Part shown: positions 41,322 through 50,342 of the stretch, in pieces
How positions within the stretch are numbered: the first letter of the stretch is position 1
Layout: each line of letters starts with the position of its first letter
DNA from: Bog-756 sp963753905
GTDB lineage: Bacteria > Actinomycetota > Acidimicrobiia > Acidimicrobiales > RAAP-2
Reading direction: 5' to 3'
DNA: 64,000 bases
NCBI GenBank assembly: GCA_963753905.1
Contig: CAVWDZ010000002.1
Span: forward strand, 682,001 to 746,000
Translations under genes and position numbers: made by a program
The notes under the pieces: model-generated
The model's input: only the letters and a program-made list of their open reading frames with translations
Told to the model about the DNA's origin: nothing
Database searches by the model: none

Positions 41322-42239
41322 CTACGCGGGCACGCGCGGGCCGGCGGGCCGGGCCACGACCCACCGGAGGGCCGAGCCCAGCGCCCGGGTGGCCGGGCGC
41401 ACGGCCAGCTGGTCGACACCTGGGAGGGTCGGGAGGCGGAGCTCCTGTCGGGCCCACGGTGGCAGGACACCCTGGGCCGCGGCCACCAGGAGCCCGTGGG
41501 TGGTGATCTCGTGTGGCCACCTCCCCACCCCGCGCAGGATGAAGTTGCGTGCGGCACGTGCCTCGACCGTGAGGCGGAGCTCGGGGCGCACCGCCTCGAA
41601 GTACGCCTCGAGCCCGTCGACCGTCCGGGGCACAGCCTCGGCTCCGAGGTCGATGGCCACCCGGGACATCTCGTCGACGTAGGCGTCCTCCTCTGCCGGC
41701 GAGAGAACCTGAGGAGCGTAGGCGCGGGTCGCGGCCAGGAAGCTGTGCAGCTCGGTGGTGTGCACCCAGGTGAGCAGCGCTGGGTCGGCCGCCGAATACC
41801 GCCGGCCGTCCGGGGCGGTGCCGACCACCCGGGCGTGCACGCCCCGTACCCGGGCAAGGGCCGCGTGCGCCTCGGAGCGGGATCCGAACGTCGTCGTCCC
41901 CAGGAAGTCGGCGGTCCGGTCCAGTCGTCCGAGCGGATCGGTCTGGTACTGCGAGTGCTGGGCCACCGCTGCCATGGCCAGCGGGTGGAGCATCTGGAAC
42001 AGCAGGGTGGAGAGACCACCGATGAGCATCGCCGGCAGGTCGCCGTGGACCTGGCGGGTGATCGAGTCGGGAGGGAAGTAGGCCTCGGCCGGGTCGTCGC
42101 AGGGGGGCGGTGGGACGCGGTGCATCCCCATGGAACGGCGGACCTGGCTGCGGACCTGGCCCCGGACCAGCTCGACGCCCCCCAGGGTGACCGCCCGTCC
42201 GAGGTCCCGCGCCTCGACGACCTGTGCCCGCGGATCCAC
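41322..42239 (-). CDS. MpaB-like (DUF2236) oxygenase-family protein
   Basis: A roughly 305-residue protein of the DUF2236/MpaB family, helical heme- or metal-associated oxygenases related to rubber oxygenase Lcp. Visible are YFPPDSITRQVHGDLPAMLI, LFQMLHPLAMAAVAQHS, DFLGTTTFGS, TWVHTTELHSFLAA and PAEEDAYVDEM, with conserved His residues in the family core. The frame is open to 42383, but that extension runs through the repetitive palindromic promoter region, so I place the start at the GTG at 42239. It has no partner gene. Substrate unknown; a role in lipid or terpenoid oxidation is only suggested by the family. Confidence 0.82.
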   Translation of the reverse strand: MDPRAQVVEARDLGRAVTLGGVELVRGQVRSQVRRSMGMHRVPPPPCDDPAEAYFPPDSITRQVHGDLPAMLIGGLSTLLFQMLHPLAMAAVAQHSQYQTDPLGRLDRTADFLGTTTFGSRSEAHAALARVRGVHARVVGTAPDGRRYSAADPALLTWVHTTELHSFLAATRAYAPQVLSPAEEDAYVDEMSRVAIDLGAEAVPRTVDGLEAYFEAVRPELRLTVEARAARNFILRGVGRWPHEITTHGLLVAAAQGVLPPWARQELRLPTLPGVDQLAVRPATRALGSALRWVVARPAGPRVPA

Positions 42240-42317
42240 GAGCCGTGACCATAACGGGACGGACCGCCCGGCCGGTCGCGCCCGGCAGAAGGGCCTCGGG
42301 TGGCCAATTCCAAAACT

Positions 42318-42327
42318 GCGTATACGC
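42318..42327. promoter_or_regulatory. Palindromic cluster upstream of the MpaB-like gene
   Basis: GCGTATACGC is a perfect 10-bp palindrome, followed within 30 bp by the related half sites CGTATGCG, GTGTACGA and ATATACGG. The AT-rich stretch in a GC-rich gap, about 80 bp before the gene start, looks like an operator array or promoter. Confidence 0.45.
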
Positions 42328-42467
42328 CGTATGCGTGTGTACGAGATATACGGATTCTGAGAAACCAGTATCCGCCGGCCCATCGCCCCTGCTCCACCGA
42401 CGGTGTGCTCGGGCAGTCCTGCCGAGAGCGACTGGCTGGGGAGGGATCGCTCCGGGCGATGTGGCGG

Positions 42468-44150
42468 TCAGTCCATCTCGGCGAGGACCGCCTCGATCCG
42501 GCCGGAGAGCTCGGCCACGTCCGTGGCTCGTCCGTGGTCGGCCATGTTCCCCGAGCACCCGAGGAAGAGGTGACGTGCCAAGGCATCGTCACCAGCCCCG
42601 ACCAGGAACACCGTCTCGGCCAGGAGACCGATCCGGTCGAGGATCGAGCGGAACTGCCACATGCCGAAGGTGGCGTCGGCCATGCTGCGACGGGCGCCGT
42701 CGAGGGCCTCATCGAGACCCTTGGTGACCGAGGCGGCCAGGTCCTGGTCGTGGGAGCCGTCGAGGTGGTGGTGGAGACGGTCGGCGACCACCTCGAGGAC
42801 GGGGAGCCGACGGAGATCGTTGAGCACCTGAGCCACCAGGACGTTGTGGGAGCCCTCCCACGACTCGTAGACCATTGCGTCGCGGTAGAGGCGTGGCAGC
42901 ACGCTGAACTCCTCGATGGCCCCGTTCCCACCGAGCACCTCGACCGCGCTGTGCACGATCGAAGTGGTCTGGTTCGAGACCAGGTACTTGGTGAGGTTGA
43001 CCAGGAAGCGGTGGAAGAGGACGTCGTCGTCCGAGGCGTCGCCGGCATCGATCCGGTCCTCCAGTCCGGTGAGGGCGAAGACCAGGTGCAGGGCGCCCAC
43101 CGAGGTGGCCCCGATGTCTGCGAGGGTGCGCTGGATGGCGGGGAAATCGCCGATCGGCCGGCCGAAGGCCTCACGAAAGCGCGTATAGGAAGACGCCTCC
43201 AGATAGGCGCGGCGCATCATGCCGGCACCGCCCACCGCGGTCATCCACCGGCTGGTGTTGAGCACGATGCCCACCGCGGTCCGGAACCCGTCTTCGACCG
43301 GGCCGATCGGCCAGGCCAGTGCGCCGTCGAAGTCGATCTCACCCGAGGCGAGTCCGCGGGTGCCCAACTTGTCCTTGAGCCGTCGGAGCGCGAACCCGTT
43401 GGGCCGGTCGTCGAGCAGCCGCGGAACGACGAAGCTGCCGAGGCCCTGGGTGCCCTCCCCTCCGCCCGGTACCCGGGCGGTGAGAAAGAACTGGCCGGCG
43501 TCGGCCACCGAACAGAACCACTTCTCACCGCTGATCCGGTAGGCCCCCCCATCCCCCTCGGGTACCGCAACGCAGGTGTTGGCACCGACATCGCTCCCGC
43601 CCTGCACCTCGGTGAGGAACTGCGAGCCGCGGACGGCCCGGCCGTAGTCCGGGTCGACCAGTGCCGGGAGGAACCGGTCGCGTACCGCCGGCTCGGCGGC
43701 ACGACGCAGGGCGCGGGCCAGCCCGATGGTGCAGGTAGCCGGGCAGGCATGGCCGGCCTCGCCCTCGAGCGAGAGGAGGTAGAGGAGCGTGGCCTGCTCG
43801 TAGGCGGTGCCCGGTGTCGCCGACAGCGCCACCAGACCGCTGGCCCAGACTGCGACACCCGCAGCGCCGTAGGCGGGGTCGAAGACGACCGACTCGGTGC
43901 GGTTGCCGATCGCGTCGTAGCGGGCGAGCTCGGGGAGGTGGTTGCGCTGCTCGTAGCGCGCGGCCGCCGGACCGATCACCCCGGTCACCTCCTGGGCGAA
44001 GGCCGAGGCGCTGCGCTCGAGGGCGAGCAGTCGATCGGGTGGCAGTGCACGCCGCAGAATGCCCCGGAGGTGGCGGTCGGTCGCGTAGGGATCCGACGGG
44101 AAGGACTCCCGCCACGCGGCCAGTGCCGCCCGCGCCGATTCGGTTCCCAT
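42468..44150 (-). CDS. AidB-like acyl-CoA dehydrogenase family protein
   Basis: A 560-residue flavoprotein. The acyl-CoA dehydrogenase core shows SQFLTEVQGGSDVGANT, GEKWFCSVADA, the KDKLGTRGLASGEIDFDG stretch and the region YESWEGSHNVL with the glutamate in the isovaleryl-type position. The protein is much longer than the normal 380 residues and has the extra N- and C-terminal parts of the AidB group (E. coli AidB 541 residues), which is induced in the alkylation response and binds DNA. It could instead be a true long-chain acyl-CoA dehydrogenase. ATG at 44150. Its location 4.7 kb from Ada-AlkA/ogt is suggestive, not proof. Confidence 0.85.
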   Translation of the reverse strand: MGTESARAALAAWRESFPSDPYATDRHLRGILRRALPPDRLLALERSASAFAQEVTGVIGPAAARYEQRNHLPELARYDAIGNRTESVVFDPAYGAAGVAVWASGLVALSATPGTAYEQATLLYLLSLEGEAGHACPATCTIGLARALRRAAEPAVRDRFLPALVDPDYGRAVRGSQFLTEVQGGSDVGANTCVAVPEGDGGAYRISGEKWFCSVADAGQFFLTARVPGGGEGTQGLGSFVVPRLLDDRPNGFALRRLKDKLGTRGLASGEIDFDGALAWPIGPVEDGFRTAVGIVLNTSRWMTAVGGAGMMRRAYLEASSYTRFREAFGRPIGDFPAIQRTLADIGATSVGALHLVFALTGLEDRIDAGDASDDDVLFHRFLVNLTKYLVSNQTTSIVHSAVEVLGGNGAIEEFSVLPRLYRDAMVYESWEGSHNVLVAQVLNDLRRLPVLEVVADRLHHHLDGSHDQDLAASVTKGLDEALDGARRSMADATFGMWQFRSILDRIGLLAETVFLVGAGDDALARHLFLGCSGNMADHGRATDVAELSGRIEAVLAEMD

Positions 44151-44240
44151 GTGGCCAGTCTCGCGCCACCGACCGCGACGGTCCTGCTCCCCCCGGGGTT
44201 AGCCTGCGGTTCCGATGCGCGGCACCCGGAAGGAGCAGCA

Positions 44241-45098
44241 ATGGACACCTGCACGATCGGCGGCACCACCATCGCCTACGAGCTCATCGGGGAGGGTCGG
44301 CCGTTCGTCCTGACCCCGGGCGGCCGGTTCAGCAAGGATGTCCCGGGGATCCGCGAGCTCGCGCTCGAGCTCGCCGGGGCGGGTAACCAGGTGCTCATCT
44401 GGGACCGGCCCAACACCGGGGCGTCCGACGTCTGCTTCCGGGGACGGTCGGAGTCGGAGATGCAGGCCGACGCGCTCGCCGGTCTGCTCCGCGAGCTCGA
44501 CCTCGTACCGGCGGTCATCGTCGGCGGATCGGGCGGTGCCCGGGTGTCGCTCCTGACCGCTGCCCGTCACCCCGACGTGGCCGCGCAGCTGGCCATGGTC
44601 TGGATCAGCGGAGGGGTCTACGGCCTGCTGCTGCTCGCGGTGCACTACTGCGGGGAGTCGGTGCGGGCGGCATGGAGCGGTGGCATGGAGGCGGTCGTTG
44701 CCCTGCCCGAGTGGAGCGAGGTCATCGAGCGCAACCCGGGGAACCGGCAGCGGTTCCTCGCACTCGATCCCCGCGAGTTCATCGCGACCCTCGAGCAGTG
44801 GATGATCGCCTACTGCCCCGACCCGGCTATGACCGTTCCCGGGCTTCCCGACGCGCTCTGCGCCGAGCTCGAGGTTCCCACCCTCGTCTTCCGGAGCGGC
44901 ACGACCGACGCCCACCACACCCGCGAGACCTCCGAACGGGTCGCCGCCCTCATCCCCGGCGCCAGGCTGGTCGAGCCGCCCTGGGGCGACGACGAGTGGA
45001 ACGAGCGGAGCGCGGCAGCCGCCGACGGGACCGGCCACCTGTTCGACCGCTGGCCGCTGCTGGTCCCCCAGCTGCTCGAATTCGTCGACGGGGGGTAG
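44241..45098 (+). CDS. Alpha/beta hydrolase
   Basis: A 285-residue alpha/beta hydrolase: VLTPGGRFSKD near the oxyanion position, QVLIWDRPNTGASD, the nucleophile elbow VGGSGGARVSLL (Ser about residue 99) and a late His in GTGHLFDRWP. The ATG at 44241 is preceded by GGAAGGAG; an open frame that runs upstream to 42300 is antisense to the dehydrogenase and not coding. Members hydrolyse esters, lactones, epoxides or C-C bonds (meta-cleavage type). It is convergent with the amidohydrolase at 45117. Confidence 0.87.
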   Translation: MDTCTIGGTTIAYELIGEGRPFVLTPGGRFSKDVPGIRELALELAGAGNQVLIWDRPNTGASDVCFRGRSESEMQADALAGLLRELDLVPAVIVGGSGGARVSLLTAARHPDVAAQLAMVWISGGVYGLLLLAVHYCGESVRAAWSGGMEAVVALPEWSEVIERNPGNRQRFLALDPREFIATLEQWMIAYCPDPAMTVPGLPDALCAELEVPTLVFRSGTTDAHHTRETSERVAALIPGARLVEPPWGDDEWNERSAAAADGTGHLFDRWPLLVPQLLEFVDGG

Positions 45099-45116
45099 CG
45101 GCCGGTCCGGGCCCGC

Positions 45117-46313
45117 TCAGGGCACCCGCCAGTCGTCGCGGTCGGGCAGACGGTGGTCGAACAGCGCCGCAGCGTTCCCCCCGGCCACCTTGCGCAGATC
45201 GGCATCGGGCAGTGCGCCGAAGACGTTCAGCATGGTGGCCTGGGTGTCCGGCCAGGTCGAGTCGGCGTGGGGGTAGTCGCTCTCGACCATCACGTGATCG
45301 AGTCCGATCCGCTCGAGCACCGGGACCGCCGAGGGGTCGTCGATCGTGCAGAACCAGAAGTTGCGCCCCAACACCTCGCTCGGGCGCAGGTCCGAGGCCC
45401 AGGTGGCGCTCTCGGTGCCCGAGGCCGAGTGGTCGAGCACGTAGTCGGCGCGGTCCTTGAGCATCGTGACCCATCCGATCCCCCCCTCGGACAGGGCGAC
45501 CCGGAGACCCGGGAAGCGCACGGCGACCCCGGACCAGAGCCACTCGGACGCGGCCAGCAGCGCGTTGACCGGGAAGACGGTGGGGAGCAGTTCGAAGGGA
45601 GGGTCCGGCGACGGGAGCGGGGCCCAGGACGAGGCGCCGGTGTGGAGGCAGACCACGGCGCCGGTCTCCTCGCACGCGGCGAAGAACGGATCCCAGTGGG
45701 TGGTGAAGATCGAGGGGTAGCCGAGCTGTGCCGGGAACTCGGGGAAGCTCACCGCCTTGAACCCGAGGGACGCGTTGGCCCGCACCTCGGCCGCAGCGAT
45801 GGCCACGTCGGCCAGCCAGGGGATCTGGAGCGGGATGATGCGCTCCGGATGGGTACCGGCCCAGACCTCGTGGTGCCAACAGTTCCACGCCCTGGTGCAG
45901 GCGAGCCCGAGCTCGGGGTCCTCGGCGCGTGAGAAGACCGAGCCGCAGAACCCCGCCACCAGCGACGGGAAGCAGAGGGAGGCCCAGATCCCGCCGATGT
46001 CCATGTCGGTCACCCGGGCCTCGATGTCGTAGCAGCCCGGGCGCATCTCGTCGAAGCGGGCCGGCTCCATGCTCCACTGCTCGCGCGGCCGTCCGACCAC
46101 TGCGTTGAGGCCCACGTTCGGGTAGTCGCGGTCCTCGAACCGCCAGTACTGGTCGCCGTTCGGGCGTTCCTCGATCCGCGGTGCACGCGCGGCGAGGCCG
46201 GCCGGCATCCGCCCCGCGAACAGGTCGGGGGGCTCGATGAGATGGTCGTCGACCGAGATGACGGGGGCTGCGACCGGCCGCGGCGAGGGGTCCGGCAGCA
46301 GTGTGCTCTCCAT
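45117..46313 (-). CDS. Amidohydrolase family 2 (ACMSD-like) metal-dependent hydrolase
   Basis: A 398-residue amidohydrolase. The N-terminus reads STLLPDPSPRPVAAPVISVD followed by DHLIEPPDLF, and the C-terminal part has CLHTGASS, ALSEGGIGW and ESDYPHADSTWP, the metal and general-base residues of the ACMSD-like class. It is a close paralogue of 50343-51539, which has the same LLPDP-x-PR N-terminus and length, and a more distant relative of 9284-10573. Divergent from the aldehyde dehydrogenase at 46369 with 55 bp between starts. ATG at 46313 is preferred; the upstream frame to 46436 overlaps the divergent gene. Decarboxylase or hydrolase of a catabolic intermediate; substrate unknown. Confidence 0.87.
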   Translation of the reverse strand: MESTLLPDPSPRPVAAPVISVDDHLIEPPDLFAGRMPAGLAARAPRIEERPNGDQYWRFEDRDYPNVGLNAVVGRPREQWSMEPARFDEMRPGCYDIEARVTDMDIGGIWASLCFPSLVAGFCGSVFSRAEDPELGLACTRAWNCWHHEVWAGTHPERIIPLQIPWLADVAIAAAEVRANASLGFKAVSFPEFPAQLGYPSIFTTHWDPFFAACEETGAVVCLHTGASSWAPLPSPDPPFELLPTVFPVNALLAASEWLWSGVAVRFPGLRVALSEGGIGWVTMLKDRADYVLDHSASGTESATWASDLRPSEVLGRNFWFCTIDDPSAVPVLERIGLDHVMVESDYPHADSTWPDTQATMLNVFGALPDADLRKVAGGNAAALFDHRLPDRDDWRVP

Positions 46314-46368
46314 GGCAGAGGAGAGTAGCGTCGGAGTGCGCCCGGGGCGCAGGTCAGGGGAGGGAAGT

Positions 46369-47826
46369 ATGTCCACGACAGAGACCGAGGCGGCGATGGC
46401 GACCGTCCCGCTGGTCATCGCGGGCGTGCCTGCCACCGGTGCGGAGGGGACCTACCCGGTCGTGGACCCGGCCCGGCCCGACGAGGTCGTGCTGCTCGCC
46501 CCGAGCGCCTCGGCAGACCAGCTCGACCGTGCGGTCGGGGCCGCCCGCGACGCCCAGCCGGAGTGGGCCGCCCTCGAGCTCGACGCCCGGAGCGCACTGG
46601 TCACTGCCGCCTCTGAGCGGGCCATGGCCTCCCTCGACCTCGACGCGGCGGCCGCCCTCCTGACCCGGGAGCACGGCAAGATCCTGGTCGAGTCCATCTT
46701 CGACCTCTCGGCAGCCGTGGCCATGGCAGGAGCCTTCGCGCCACTGGTGGCCGAAGCCCTCGCTCCGGCCCAGGCCGGCACCGCGATCGTCGAACGGGTG
46801 CCGCACGGGGTGGTTGCCGCGGTGCTCCCGTTCAACTGGCCGGCCGCGGTGATGGGCAACAAGGTCCTGCCCGCGCTGCTGGCGGGGAATGCGGTGGTGG
46901 TCAAGACCCCTCCGACCTGCCCGGGCGCCGTGCTGCTGGCGACAGCGGCGCTGGCCGCAGAACTCCCGCCGGGGCTGCTCAGCGCGGTCAACGGACCCTC
47001 GCCGGCGCTCGGCGCGGCGTTGGTCGCCCACGAGGGCGTGGACATGGTCTCCTTCACCGGCGGGGTGGTCGCCGGACGGGCGGTGCTCAGCGCGTGCGGT
47101 CCGCTCCTGCGGCCGGCCGTGCTCGAGCTCGGCGGCAACGATCCGGCCATCGTCGCCCCCGACCTCGAGCCGACCGAGGACCTCGCCGCCCGCCTCCTCG
47201 AGGCCGCCTTCACGACCTCGGGCCAGGTCTGCATGGCCGTCAAACGCCTCTACGTGCCCTCCACCCGGCTCGGCGCCTGGCGGGACGCCCTGGCCTCGGT
47301 CCTCTCCCGTACCGTCGTGGGTCACGGTCTGGACCCGGAGGTCACCATGGGCCCGGTCCACACCCGCGCGGCCTACGAACGGGTCGAGGCCATGATCGCC
47401 TCGGCGGGTGGCGGAACGACCGAGGTCGTCCGGCCGGCGGAGTTCCGCGGCGGGGACTCGGGCTGGTTCGTCTCCCCGGCCCTGGTGGTCGATCCCGACC
47501 CGGCGGCCGAGATCGTCCGGGAGGAGCAGTTCGCCCCGGCCCTGCCGATCCTCCCCTACGACGATCTCGACGCTGCGGTGGGCGCGGCCAACGACACCAG
47601 CTTCGGCCTGTGCGCTTCGGTCTGGAGCGGCGACCCGGAGCTGGCCGACCGCGTGGCCGACCGCCTGGCCGCCGGGACGGTCTGGACGAACGCCCACGGC
47701 ATGGCTGCCATGGACCACCTCGCACCGATGGGCGGGTGGGGCGACTCCGGGCTCGGGCTCGAGCTCGGCATCGAGGGGATGGCCGCCTTCACCCGGCCAC
47801 GGACCCGGAGAAGGGGGACGGCATGA
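46369..47826 (+). CDS. Aldehyde dehydrogenase
   Basis: A 485-residue NAD(P)-dependent aldehyde dehydrogenase. VLPFNWPAAVMGNKVLPALL is the substrate/cofactor loop, the general-base Glu is in VLELGGNDPAIV and the catalytic Cys in TSGQVCMAVKRLY (about residue 286). GGGAAG lies just before the ATG at 46369. The stop overlaps the start of the D-aminoacylase-like gene (ATGA), so both are in one operon, and the gene is divergent from an amidohydrolase. Probable oxidation of an aldehyde intermediate; substrate not evident. Confidence 0.92.
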   Translation: MSTTETEAAMATVPLVIAGVPATGAEGTYPVVDPARPDEVVLLAPSASADQLDRAVGAARDAQPEWAALELDARSALVTAASERAMASLDLDAAAALLTREHGKILVESIFDLSAAVAMAGAFAPLVAEALAPAQAGTAIVERVPHGVVAAVLPFNWPAAVMGNKVLPALLAGNAVVVKTPPTCPGAVLLATAALAAELPPGLLSAVNGPSPALGAALVAHEGVDMVSFTGGVVAGRAVLSACGPLLRPAVLELGGNDPAIVAPDLEPTEDLAARLLEAAFTTSGQVCMAVKRLYVPSTRLGAWRDALASVLSRTVVGHGLDPEVTMGPVHTRAAYERVEAMIASAGGGTTEVVRPAEFRGGDSGWFVSPALVVDPDPAAEIVREEQFAPALPILPYDDLDAAVGAANDTSFGLCASVWSGDPELADRVADRLAAGTVWTNAHGMAAMDHLAPMGGWGDSGLGLELGIEGMAAFTRPRTRRRGTA

Positions 47827-49556
47827 TCGATCTGCTCATCCGCGACGGCCTGGTGGTCGACGGGTCCGGAGCACCCGGCCGAAGGGCGGACGTCGCGGTC
47901 GACCAGGGACGGGTGGTTGCCGTCGGAACGGTCACCGACAGTGCCACCCGGGTCATCGACGCTGCCGGCTGCGTGGTGGCCCCGGGGTTCGTCGACCTCC
48001 ACACCCACTACGACGCCCAGCTGTTCTGGGACCCGTCTGCGAGCCCGTCGCCCCTCCACGGGGTCACCACCGTGTTCGGCGGGAACTGCGGGTTCTCGTT
48101 GGCGCCGGCCGGCCCCGATCACGCCGACTACCTCTCGCGGATGATGGCGCGGGTGGAGGGGATGCCGCTTGCCGCGTTGCAGGCGGGGCTCGACTGGAAG
48201 TGGTCCTCGTTCGGCGAGTGGCTGAGTCGGCTCGACGGCGCGGTCGGGGTCAACGCCGGCTTCCTGGTCGGGCACTCCACGCTGCGCAGGGCGATCATGG
48301 GGGAGGATGCGGTCGGGGAAGAGGCCACGCCGGAGCAGCTGGACCGGCTCGTGGCAGCACTGCACCAGGCCCTGTCCGAGGGCGGCCTGGGCTTCTCGAC
48401 CTCGCAGGCTCCCACCCACAACGACGGGGACGGTCAGCCGGTGCCGTCACGGTCCGCCAACCGCGAGGAGCTCCTGCGGTTGGCCGCCGCCGTGGCCGAC
48501 CATCCGGGTACGACGGTCGAGATGATCGTGCCCGGCTGTCTCAACGGGTTCTCCGAGGACGAGGTCGACCTCATGACCCGGATCTCGCTCCTCTCCGGGC
48601 GGCCGGTCAACTGGAACGTGCTGGCCCCGACGGCCGGGAACCCGGACGGCACCACCCGCCAGCTCGGCGCCTCGACGACGGTCGCCGGCGGCGGCGGCCG
48701 GCTGGTGGCCCTGACCCTGCCCCACACAATGGCCCTCCGACTCTCCTTCGAGCACGGCGCCATCCTGGACGGACTGCCCGGGTGGCGGGAGTTCTTCGCC
48801 ACCACGGTCGACCGGCGGATGGCTGTCCTGTCCGACCCGGCGGCCCGGCGGGCCATGGACGAGCGCGCCCAGTCCGACGAGGCCGGCGTCCTGCGCTTCC
48901 TGGCCAACTGGGACCGACTGGTGGTGGCCGAGACGTTCTCGCCCGAGAACGCAGGTCTCGAGGGCAGGCCGGTCTCGGCCGTCGCCGCCGAGCGCGGGCT
49001 GAGCGGATGGGATGCCCTCTGCGAGATCGTGGTGGCCGACCGACTGCGCACCGGGTTCTCGGTCCCGATCCCGGTGACCGATGCCGACTGGGTGGCGCGG
49101 GCCGAGGTCTGGCGCGACCCGAGGGCGGTGGTCGGCGGCTCGGATGCCGGTGCGCATCTCGACACCATGTGCGGAGCGGTGTACTCGACCACGCTGCTCG
49201 GCGAGGGGGTGCGCGAACGCCAGCTGCTCCCGATGGAGGAGGCGGTCCACCTGATCACCGGGGCGCCGGCCGACCTCTACGGCCTGGTCGACCGCGGCCG
49301 GGTGGTCGAGGGCGCCTGGGCGGACCTGACCGTCTTCGACCCCGAGCGGATCGGCCCCGACACCATGCGCACCCGCGACGACCTGCCCGGCGGGGCCAGC
49401 CGCCTCTACGCCGGCGCCACCGGGATCGAGCACGTGCTGGTCAACGGGACCGAGGTGGTCACCTCCGACACCCTCACCGGGGCTGTGCCCGGCACCGTGC
49501 TCCGCTCGGGCACCGACACCGTGACCGTCGGCGTGCCGGGGGCCGGCGCGGCCTGA
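47823..49556 (+). CDS. N-acyl-D-amino-acid-deacylase-like amidohydrolase (family 3)
   Basis: A 577-residue metal-dependent amidohydrolase: MIDLLIRDGLVVDGSGAPGR, the metal motif APGFVDLHTHYDAQLFWD, VFGGNCGFSLAP and the late metal-binding Asp in VVGGSDAGAHLD, plus the C-terminal return to the small beta domain. The family includes D-aminoacylases and N-acyl-D-glutamate deacylases. ATG at 47823 overlaps the aldehyde dehydrogenase stop by four bases. Length is slightly above the family (about 480-570). Substrate could also be a lactam or cyclic imide. Confidence 0.87.
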   Translation: MIDLLIRDGLVVDGSGAPGRRADVAVDQGRVVAVGTVTDSATRVIDAAGCVVAPGFVDLHTHYDAQLFWDPSASPSPLHGVTTVFGGNCGFSLAPAGPDHADYLSRMMARVEGMPLAALQAGLDWKWSSFGEWLSRLDGAVGVNAGFLVGHSTLRRAIMGEDAVGEEATPEQLDRLVAALHQALSEGGLGFSTSQAPTHNDGDGQPVPSRSANREELLRLAAAVADHPGTTVEMIVPGCLNGFSEDEVDLMTRISLLSGRPVNWNVLAPTAGNPDGTTRQLGASTTVAGGGGRLVALTLPHTMALRLSFEHGAILDGLPGWREFFATTVDRRMAVLSDPAARRAMDERAQSDEAGVLRFLANWDRLVVAETFSPENAGLEGRPVSAVAAERGLSGWDALCEIVVADRLRTGFSVPIPVTDADWVARAEVWRDPRAVVGGSDAGAHLDTMCGAVYSTTLLGEGVRERQLLPMEEAVHLITGAPADLYGLVDRGRVVEGAWADLTVFDPERIGPDTMRTRDDLPGGASRLYAGATGIEHVLVNGTEVVTSDTLTGAVPGTVLRSGTDTVTVGVPGAGAA

Positions 49557-49563
49557 CCAGCGC

Positions 49564-50328
49564 TCAGACCGACCGGTCCGGACCGAGCAGGTCCGGGTCC
49601 GACCGCAGCTCCCGGCGGGCCATGGCCTCGAAGAAACCCAGGAACCCCTCTCCGTCGGAGGCGCGGAAGAAGGAGCGGGCCGGTTCCGGCAGCTCGCGGC
49701 CGGTCCCGATCGCCTCGACCTGCCAGGCGCGCCGGCAGCGGTGCTCGAGCGCGACCGCCCGCTGGTGGGCGGCACGGATGCTGCGCGCCGTCACCAGCAC
49801 CCCGTGGTTGGCGAGCAACGCCATGTCGGCGGTGCCCATGGCCGCGGCGGCCCGGGCAGCGCTGTCCGGGCTGTCGACCGGCCCGTCGTACTCGTCGACC
49901 AGGACGAGCTCGCCGCCGCCGAGGGCCGAGCTCTGGTCGTAGCAGCCCGGGAGACGACCGAGGTCGGCCCAGACCGTGCCGAATTGCGGATGGCTGTGCA
50001 CGGTCACCCCGATGTCGTCACGCCGCCGGTGGAGCTCGACGTGCAAGGGGATCCCCGGCGGCACCGGCCAGTTCCCCTCGAGCAGGGTGCCCTCGCGATC
50101 GATGACCAGCACGTCCTCGGGCCGGATCTCCTCCCAGAGGAGGAGCCACGGATTGCAGAGCAGGGTGCCGTCGGGCTGGCGGTAGGTGATGTGGCCCGCC
50201 AGGTGGTCGTCGTACCCCTCGCGCCAGAGGGTGCGGGCCAACAGGACCAGCTCTTCGCGGGGGGTGAGCTCGGGCAGCAGCGCCTCACGGGTCGGTACGA
50301 ACCCACGAGCCAGGTGGGAATCGGTCAC
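49564..50328 (-). CDS. Class II aldolase/adducin-domain protein
   Basis: A 254-residue class II aldolase-fold protein: TLWREGYDDHLAGHITYRQP, the zinc ligands in VTVHSHPQFGTVWA and the third His in LLANHGVLVTA, with the acid in GIPLHVELHRRR. Such enzymes do retro-aldol cleavage or decarboxylation of small hydroxy acids. The GTG at 50328 has AGGGG upstream. It is 14 bp downstream of the amidohydrolase at 50343 in the same direction and so probably co-transcribed with it. The 3' ends of this gene and the deacylase-like gene are only 7 bp apart. Confidence 0.87.
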   Translation of the reverse strand: MTDSHLARGFVPTREALLPELTPREELVLLARTLWREGYDDHLAGHITYRQPDGTLLCNPWLLLWEEIRPEDVLVIDREGTLLEGNWPVPPGIPLHVELHRRRDDIGVTVHSHPQFGTVWADLGRLPGCYDQSSALGGGELVLVDEYDGPVDSPDSAARAAAAMGTADMALLANHGVLVTARSIRAAHQRAVALEHRCRRAWQVEAIGTGRELPEPARSFFRASDGEGFLGFFEAMARRELRSDPDLLGPDRSV

Positions 50329-50342
50329 AGGAGGCGCCCCTG

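Noticed and set aside
42300..45098. A 932-codon plus-strand open frame
   Set aside because: Only the last 285 codons (from ATG 44241 with a good SD) look like a protein. The upstream part is antisense to the AidB-like gene and has biased, low-complexity composition.
47408..49942. An 844-codon plus-strand open frame
   Set aside because: It is the shadow of the aldehyde dehydrogenase and deacylase-like genes in another frame, Arg/Gly-rich and without motifs.
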